From Eleusine coracana subsp. coracana (taxonomy: Eukaryota; Streptophyta; Magnoliopsida; Poales; Poaceae), in assembly GCA_032690845.1 (NCBI GenBank), contig CM064426.1, positions 71,536,403 through 71,600,402 on the forward strand: a stretch of 64,000 bases of DNA, given 5' to 3'. A program made the translations under genes and the position numbers. The notes below the pieces were generated by a model. The model saw only the letters and a list, made by a program, of their open reading frames with translations, was not told the origin of the DNA and ran no database searches. Shown piece by piece: positions 58,181-64,000 of this stretch. Each line of letters starts with the position of its first letter. Position 1 is the first letter of the stretch.

Positions 58181-59838
58181 ATGGTCCGCACCAAGATTGC
58201 CTCTAATGATCCAACCGTCCATGAGGAATCAAGTGAAGAGGGACATCAAGCCTCTCCTGACAATTCCTCCTCCTCCCACGACGATCTTGTACCACTTGCC
58301 AAGAGAAGAAAGGCCGTGATGAAGAGAAGGGCAGGACAGGGGAGCAGTTCCGGGGCTCAAACAGTTTCAGTTGGTCAAGGAGGCGCTCTTCCTCCTAGAA
58401 GGACACTTGATAAATGGAAGAAGCCAGTCAAGGAAACCCACCCCAAACCCCGCCCCAAGCCACGCAAGGGCAAGTCAACAAGCAATGAGCCCTTGAACAT
58501 TGTGATGGATCTTCGAGTCCATGCTCCCGTCTACCCCCTCATCATGATTTCAAGAATTACAAGAAGGATGCCGAGGCACTGCATACCGCAAGAAGGCAAA
58601 ATCAGTATCTCGTGACTGATAAAGAGGCCAGTGATCTCCGGTTCCTCACTTGATTTCACCAAGACTACTACATGTCTATGATCATTGACACGAACCGGAA
58701 GAACCGGTTGGCAACTCATTAATGGATTGACTGGAAATACATGGATGACAAGGATGAGTCAACCTTCAATGAAATAGTGGGAGCTTACAAGGCACGAAAT
58801 GTGTATGACCTTATGGGGTTTACTTATGATTGAAATGAGGAGGTCATCTGTCAGTTCTACTCCACCTTGTACATTGATGGAAGAGGCTATGTTCATTGGA
58901 TGACACAAGGTGTGCAATATGTGGTATCCCCCTCTCGCTTTGCCACTTTTTTCTTTCAGGATGCTGAGGCAAATGATGCAAGGGATAGGCTCTCTTGTGA
59001 GCCTGTGTTGAAGGACTCTGAGCTGAGATTCATGTATGAGGACCTTCAACCCAAATATCTTGGCACTACTCATGGAATGCACAACTTCTTCTTCACACTC
59101 AACAGGCTGCTCCGGGTGACTATTGCTCCTAAGACTGGGTATGTCACTTCTCTTGTTGAGCACTTTAGAAATGTTCTTGCTAGATTCAGAGATGGAGCTG
59201 TAGCCTTCAGTGTGATGGACCTCAATACTCAGGAGATCTACTCGGCCTCTTTGGACACTCGAAAGGTGCTACCCTTTGCTCCATATCTTACGAAGATGAT
59301 TGAGGCTGAGACTGGATTGGTTTTTGAGAAGGAGTGCAAGCATCAGCCGTTGAGACCCCATGTGCCTAAGCTCACTCGCCCTCATCATGCGACTATCCGG
59401 AGGGAGTTAGCAGATGAACGGGCAGCTAGGGCGGCAGCAGCCGCCCCTCATGCTTCAGCCTCCACTCCTCCACCTGAAGCATCTTGCCGCTGTCCATCAT
59501 CACCCATTGCTGCTATGCTCAAGACTATCTTGAATGCTTGTTGCTTCAATGCTAAGGAAAATTGGGAGAACAAGAAGCGCATTAAGAAGCAAGTGCGACG
59601 CTACAAGAGAGACCAAAGAGCTTAAGGCCATGAGGTGTCTCCGGATGGCTCCGAGTGTGAGCCCGATGATGAGCCACCGGTCTTTGAGGGTCCCCTTGCC
59701 GGCTATGATTGGGATGATCTTGCTCCTTCAACCGCTCCTGCACAAGTTGCACAAGAGGGCGAGGATGAAGGCCACGAAGAAGAGGGTGATGCCGAGGACG
59801 ATGAGGACACTGATGACAGCACCGGTAATGATGAGTAG
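58181..59838 (+). pseudogene. Third ORF of element 3, downstream of pol, function unknown
   Basis: From ATG 58181: a basic, serine-rich head (MVRTKIASNDP, LAKRRKAVMKRR, KPRPKPRKGK), a frameshift near 58530, then a conserved-looking domain: EIVGAYKARNVYDLMGF, VICQFYSTLYIDGRGYVHWM, VVSPSRFATFFF, YLGTTHGMHNFFFTLNRLLR, TQEIYSASLDTRKVLPFAPY. It closes with a Lys/Arg patch and an acidic tail (EGDAEDDEDTDDSTGNDE). The region with FYSTL and GRGYV resembles the plant transposon-associated domain called Transposase_32, by memory only. No signal peptide or membrane helix is seen, so it does not look like an envelope-type protein. In-frame stops lie near 58642, 58720, 58834 and 59623. About 550 codons in all. 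Confidence 0.6.
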
Positions 59839-60289
59839 TACCTTTCTCTGATCTCCTCCTCCTCTTATTCTTTTTGGTGCCTTGATGCCAAAGGGGGAGA
59901 GATGAGTGAAAAGGATATTTGTTTCAGAGGCTTTATAATAGGATAGTGATGAATCTATGGACTAGTTCCCTCTCTATTTGCTTTGTGTGTGAAACATATT
60001 TGTGAACCTTTTGTAATGACTCTATTGCTCTTATGTCATGTGTGGTGCTTGTTTCTTCTAATTTATAGTTTGGTTGTGATGCTTGTTTATTGCTTTATCA
60101 CTTTGCTTCACACTTGTACACCTTTTAGGCACCCCACTTTTTACAAAATATAGGGGGAGCTCCTTCACATGTCTTTGTGAATCATGCATATCTTTAGGGG
60201 GAGCCTCACTATATTTTGTTGTTCTCTCTCTTGATTATATTTATATATCCTTTTAATATATTTTCATCAACCACCAAAAAGGGGGAGAT
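59839..60289 (+). promoter_or_regulatory. 3' region of element 3 with several polypurine tracts
   Basis: AAAGGGGGAGAGATGAG near 59889, TAGGGGGAGC near 60150, TAGGGGGAGCC near 60195 and AAAAAGGGGGAGAT at 60276-60289, which abuts the 3' LTR. The last is the functional tract by position; repeats of it upstream are a known Sirevirus trait. Confidence 0.75.
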
Positions 60290-62011
60290 TGAAGATGCAT
60301 CTAGGTCCCCTAGTGGGTTTTGGTAATTAATGACAAAATATTAAAATTGTACTAACATGCTTATAAAGAAAATGTGCAGATCATCAAGAGAAAAGTTAAT
60401 TATCCACTAATGTGAGAAAGTTTATCCCTCAATAAAAGTGAAAAGAAAATGGCTCATAGCGGTTCAAGTTTAGCTTTTATGCTTTTTGTTTTGAGTCATA
60501 GGTATGTCGAACTATTAAGAGTGGTAAAACTTATCTTGCTAGTAAGGGAAACATTATGCTCAAGCTCTAAATCAATTCGTTTGAAAACTTTGCCAACAAA
60601 GCCTAAGAATCAACCTTTTACTTAGCAAGACAAAGAGTGACGGAAGTTCCGTCAGTCCTCTCATGAAAGTTCCGTTAGCATCGGGTCTGACCTTGATGTT
60701 AACCCGAGAGTGACGGAAGTTCCGTCACCTAGTGACGGAAGTTCCGTTAGCGTCAGGTTTCTACCTTCTGCACACCCGAGAGTGACGGAAGTTCCGTCAC
60801 CCCACGACGGAAGTTCTGTCTCCAAGAACCTCCATGGCTCTCACGGAAGTTCTGTGAGCCTCCTTCCAATCTAACCGAGAGTGACGGAAGTTTCGTCACC
60901 CCATGACGGAAGTTCCGTCTCCAAGAACCTCCGTGCCTCTCACGAAAGTTATGTGAGTCTCCTTTCCTTCTCGTCAAACCGAGAGTGACGGAAGTTTCGT
61001 CACCTTTTGACGGAAGTTCCATCACAACATCTTTTGCTCTCTGCCAGTGCTTTACAACTGCTAAATTTAAATTGACGGAAGTTCCGTGGGTAACCACGGA
61101 AGTTCCGTCAGACCCACAAAATACACCAACGGCTAGTTTTTGAGCTCTTACTATAAATAGAGTACCCCTTCCCCTGTGGGAAGGGTTGAATTCTTTGTCA
61201 TTTCACTCACTCTTCAGCTAGATCTCTCCTCTCTTACTTCTAAACTTGTTCTTGAGATTCTAATCCAAGTGAGAGAGATCTAAACACAAAACGATTGAAT
61301 CCATCCACTCAAAAGCTTGAGCACATCTTTCCCTCTCCATCAAGATTTGATTTACTTGTTACTCTTGGAGACTTGCTCTCCTAGACGGCTAGGCGTCGCC
61401 CTTGAACTCCCAACTTTGTGTGATGAGTCGGGGACGTTTGTGAAGGTGTGATTCACCTCCGGAGGAAAAGAATCAAGTGGAGAAAGAAATCCAAGCACGA
61501 TCTTTGTGATTGTTTGGCGGGGAAAAGGGTTGAGAGAGACCCGGCCATTTTGTGTGGCTCCTCAATGAGGACGTAGGAACTACTTAGTGTGGTTGCCGAA
61601 CCTCGGGTTAATTCTTATGTCTCTCTTTACTTTCCCGCTCTTATATTTGTGCTTGTTTATTTCTTTCATATTATTGTGCTTGTATCATTTGTTAATTATG
61701 TAGCTAGTCTTCATTCAAGAATTCTAGACTTACATTATATTAGCTTCACTTCTATCAAACTAATGTTTCCTTCTCTTTGTTATCCGTGTTGTTCATTGCT
61801 TAGAGGAAGGGTAGTGAGAAGTTCTGTCATCTGTAGTGACGGAAGTTCCGTCGATCCCGACAAAAGTTCCGTCACTTCTGGTTATTTGATTATCCTTTAG
61901 TGTTTTTTCAGGATTATTTTTACATTGCCTATTCATCCCCTTCCCGTCTCCCCCTCCCTCTCCTCCCTCCCCACTGCCCCCCCCCCCTCCCCCCTCTCTA
62001 GGCAACTTTCA
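60290..62011 (+). repeat. 3' LTR of element 3
   Basis: 1,722 bases, matching 50084-51749, with the same palindrome array at 60640-61110 and at 61815-61880, and an expanded C/CCT run at 61935-62000 that explains most of the extra length. Confidence 0.92.
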
Positions 62012-63080
62012 ACGAGGAGTCTCAACCCTGCTTGTTGTCGGAGCTTCTGCTCGCATATGTAAGAGCTTAGTGCTGAACCAAAACACCCTCGCTTCTCACT
62101 TTTAGAGCTCTCGACTCAAAGTTCTCTGGTCTTTCTTTTTAACTTGCTTTCGGTTTAGGCCTACAGGATTCTGCTAATTTATTTGGTAATTTGCTTTATC
62201 GAATATGGGAAGATATTTATATCTCCAAATCAGAAGAAACATGATTTAGCTCTAGGTCTACAGAATTCTGCTAATTCATTTGGTACTTTGGTTTATCAAA
62301 CTCGGGAAGACATTTATGTCTCCAGCCTCTAAGAGATCAAATATTAGTCTCTACGTACATCAAACATTATGTCTTTTAGAGATATATAAAAATATTAACT
62401 CTCTAAGCATACTCCTTCCATTCTGACTTTGTTGTCGTTAGTTAGCTCAAAATTGAGCTAGAAAGCGACAACAAAAAAGAACAGAGAAGTATAGATCAAG
62501 TATTTATAACATATATTAAAATTATATAATTATCTTAAAAAATTTTTTGATAATATAAATAAAATTTTAGAACCTCATTTTATATTTTGCACCAGGCCTC
62601 AAATTCCTAGAGACGGTACTAGGTGCACGATTTAAGAAGAAGGAGGTTTCAATAAAAAAAAGTACAATAGCTATTTGTCGGCAATGTGAATGTGAATCCA
62701 CCATGAAGCGTCAACGTACTCTTTTTTAAAAGATGGCCACAAAAATGATGTGTTAAAAACGGAAGACATCCATGTCATCCCAAATTCGGTAAGAGACGCT
62801 AGGCTAGGACGCCTATACCTTAGACTATATAGCGACACTTGGTCCAAACATAGATTTGTGGAACACACAATTCATACTTGCGGTGGGCCTAACCGTCTCC
62901 GTTCCTTCCAGGTCCTTCCAGAAGCTTCCCCCGCCATCGGAGAAATCTTGCGCGCGCCGTTAAGAAACACCAATTCTGACCGTCACTTTCAAAACTGACA
63001 TTTCGGCCCTACAATATTGGCCCCACATGTCATTGAGTATCACCTCGCCATAGCCCCAGCTCCCCACCGCGCACTTCCGC
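62012..63080. other. Upstream region of the last gene
   Basis: It contains an imperfect direct repeat (next entry). At 62408-62430 ACTCCTTCCATTCTGAC resembles one Stowaway end, but the other end was not found. 62880-63080 becomes GC-rich toward the promoter. Confidence 0.4.
62156..62323. repeat. Imperfect direct repeat, two units of about 71 bases
   Basis: Unit 1 is 62156-62226 and unit 2 is 62253-62323. Both read TAGG-CTACAG-ATTCTGCTAATT-ATTTGGTA and end in GGGAAGA-ATTTAT-TCTCC. Confidence 0.75.
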
Positions 63081-63086
63081 CGCCGC

Positions 63087-63112
63087 GTATAAACCCCGCG
63101 GCCCAAACCCTA
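63087..63112 (+). promoter_or_regulatory. Core promoter: TATA box, GGCCCA motif and telo-box
   Basis: GTATAAACC (63087-63095) is followed by GGCCCA (63100-63105) and AAACCCTA (63105-63112). GGCCCA/TGGGCC (site II) and the telo-box together are typical of plant genes for ribosome making and growth. Position about 80-105 bases before the ATG fits. Confidence 0.6.
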
Positions 63113-63192
63113 GCCTCCGCCTGATGCTCTTCGTCCCCCGCCAAGTCGCACTAGCCTCCTCCTCCCATCTTCCCGCCGCCACCGCCGCCGCC

Positions 63193-64000
63193 ATGGCCAA
63201 GGAGGAGTCGAAGAAGGAGAAGAAGAGCAAGAGTAAGGCCGCTGCTAAGGCGGCCTCCGCCGCCGCCGCAGCCCCCGACGCGCGGGCCGTGGTGGTCGCC
63301 TCCGTCGCCGCGTTCCTCGAGGCCGGCGGCTTCCCGCGCGCGCTCTCCGCGCTTCAATCCGAGGCCAACCTCGAGGTATTTCAATCGTTAGCCTCTGTAG
63401 CATGCCCGTAGACACCATAGTGTCATTTCGACGCGTTATTGATGTTGGCTATTTGGGGGGACTCGATGTTGCTAGGGCGGTGCATGGAAATCGTCGGCGG
63501 TGAGCCTAGAGGATTTGGTCTCCAAGTTCCTTGAAACGAGGTACTTCAACAGTTTCAGAATTTCTAGAGTTGTCAGGATGTTTGCTTCCATTGGTGGGTG
63601 GTGAACTAAGTAATTACTATGATTGATGAAATTGAATGTCATGTGCAACAGCGCTGCTCCAGCAACTGTCACTATGGGGAGCAATGAGAAAGGTAGCATC
63701 TTTATCTGCTGTGAACTGTTGCAATTTCACTAATTTGACACTTGCAACTTGTTTGTAAAATTGAAGCTGAACTGAATTTGTTGGTACAGATAAAGCTACC
63801 GATGCTGCAGCGGAAGATACCGGCAAGAAAAAGAAGAGTGATGACACTGAATTGAATGAAGCAAAGACCAATGTGAATGTGCCTTCTGCTGTCCAAGATG
63901 ATGAAACCAGGGAGAAGAAAAAGAAGAAGAAGAAGAAAGGTGATGATGAGGCTTCTGAACTAGAAACCAAGGTGATTGAGCCTTCTGCCGAGGAAAAGCC
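63193..64000 (+). CDS. LisH-domain, lysine-rich protein, probably nucleolar (SRP40/Nopp140-like), 5' part
   Basis: Exons are 63193-63375, 63476-63540, 63652-63692 and 63790 to beyond the edge; all borders are GT/AG and phases fit. The start at 63193 lies in GCCGCCATGGCC, a good plant context; an in-frame ATG at 63124 would add 23 residues. After a Lys/Ala-rich head comes a LisH-like segment (residues about 34-63: VVVASVAAFLEAGGFPRALSA) and LEDLVSKFLETS, then a tract of KKKK blocks alternating with acidic, serine-poor spacers (KKKKKKKKGDDEASE). LisH at the N-terminus followed by charged repeats is the layout of SRP40/Nopp140-type chaperones that move ribonucleoproteins between nucleolus and Cajal bodies. 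The diagnostic C-terminal SRP40 domain lies outside the window. Confidence 0.75.

Larger units (their letters stand above)
50084..62011 (+). mobile_element. Full-length Sirevirus-like copia retrotransposon with a third ORF (element 3)
   Basis: LTRs are 50084-51749 and 60290-62011, starting TGAAGATGCATCTAGG and ending AACTTTCA. Flanks are GCGAG and ACGAG, a 5 bp duplication with one change. Total length is 11,928 bases. Copia gene order, a long coiled-coil-rich gag, palindromic motifs throughout the LTR, several purine tracts before the 3' LTR and an extra ORF after pol are all traits reported for Sireviruses (SIRE1, Opie/Ji). The gag-pol frame has many stops, so this copy is inactive. Confidence 0.9.

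Noticed and set aside
62406..62600. Possible Stowaway MITE
   Set aside because: Only one inverted end is visible; no matching partner end was found.

Overview
This is plant nuclear DNA, almost certainly from a grass. The evidence is spliced genes with GT/AG introns, GC-rich first exons, Stowaway- and Tourist-type MITEs, CACTA elements, Ty1/copia retrotransposons including a Sirevirus-type one, and a very small SMART-type LTR element of the kind described from grasses. A panicoid grass is my inference. Nothing bacterial (operons, ribosome binding sites, CRISPR) is present.

Layout. (1) 1-1276, minus strand: first two exons of a cationic amino acid transporter, running off the left edge. (2) About 3.5-9.8 kb, minus strand: the catalytic end of a SET1-class histone H3K4 methyltransferase of the ATXR7/SDG25 type, with a complete SET domain over at least nine exons; its N-terminal exons were not found. 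A tRNA-like sequence lies further downstream at 2.9 kb, and a duplicated GC-rich segment lies upstream at 10.5-11.9 kb. (3) 13.3-36.5 kb: a cluster of related F-box genes in both orientations. Only one (15672-16838, plus) has an open frame throughout. One has frameshifts and an internal deletion, one is split by a CACTA element, one is split by a 7.3 kb copia element, and one has a single frameshift. (4) 37-48.4 kb: a 274 bp SMART element, a stray copy of a SET-gene exon and intron junction, and a decayed CACTA element whose 3' end holds a nested 6.5 kb copia element. (5) 50.1-62.0 kb: an 11.9 kb Sirevirus-like copia element with palindrome-rich LTRs, a decayed gag-pol and a third ORF after pol that has a gene-like leader. 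(6) 63.2 kb to the right edge, plus strand: first four exons of a LisH-domain, lysine-rich protein, probably nucleolar (SRP40/Nopp140-like), behind a promoter with a TATA box, a GGCCCA motif and a telo-box.

The host genes do not form a pathway. The window reads as a gene-poor segment between two conserved genes, where an F-box family expanded by tandem and inverted duplication and was then broken up by transposons. Three LTR retrotransposons have exact or near-exact 5 bp target duplications. Their coding regions carry many stops that fit C-to-T or G-to-A changes, as expected of silenced, methylated copies.
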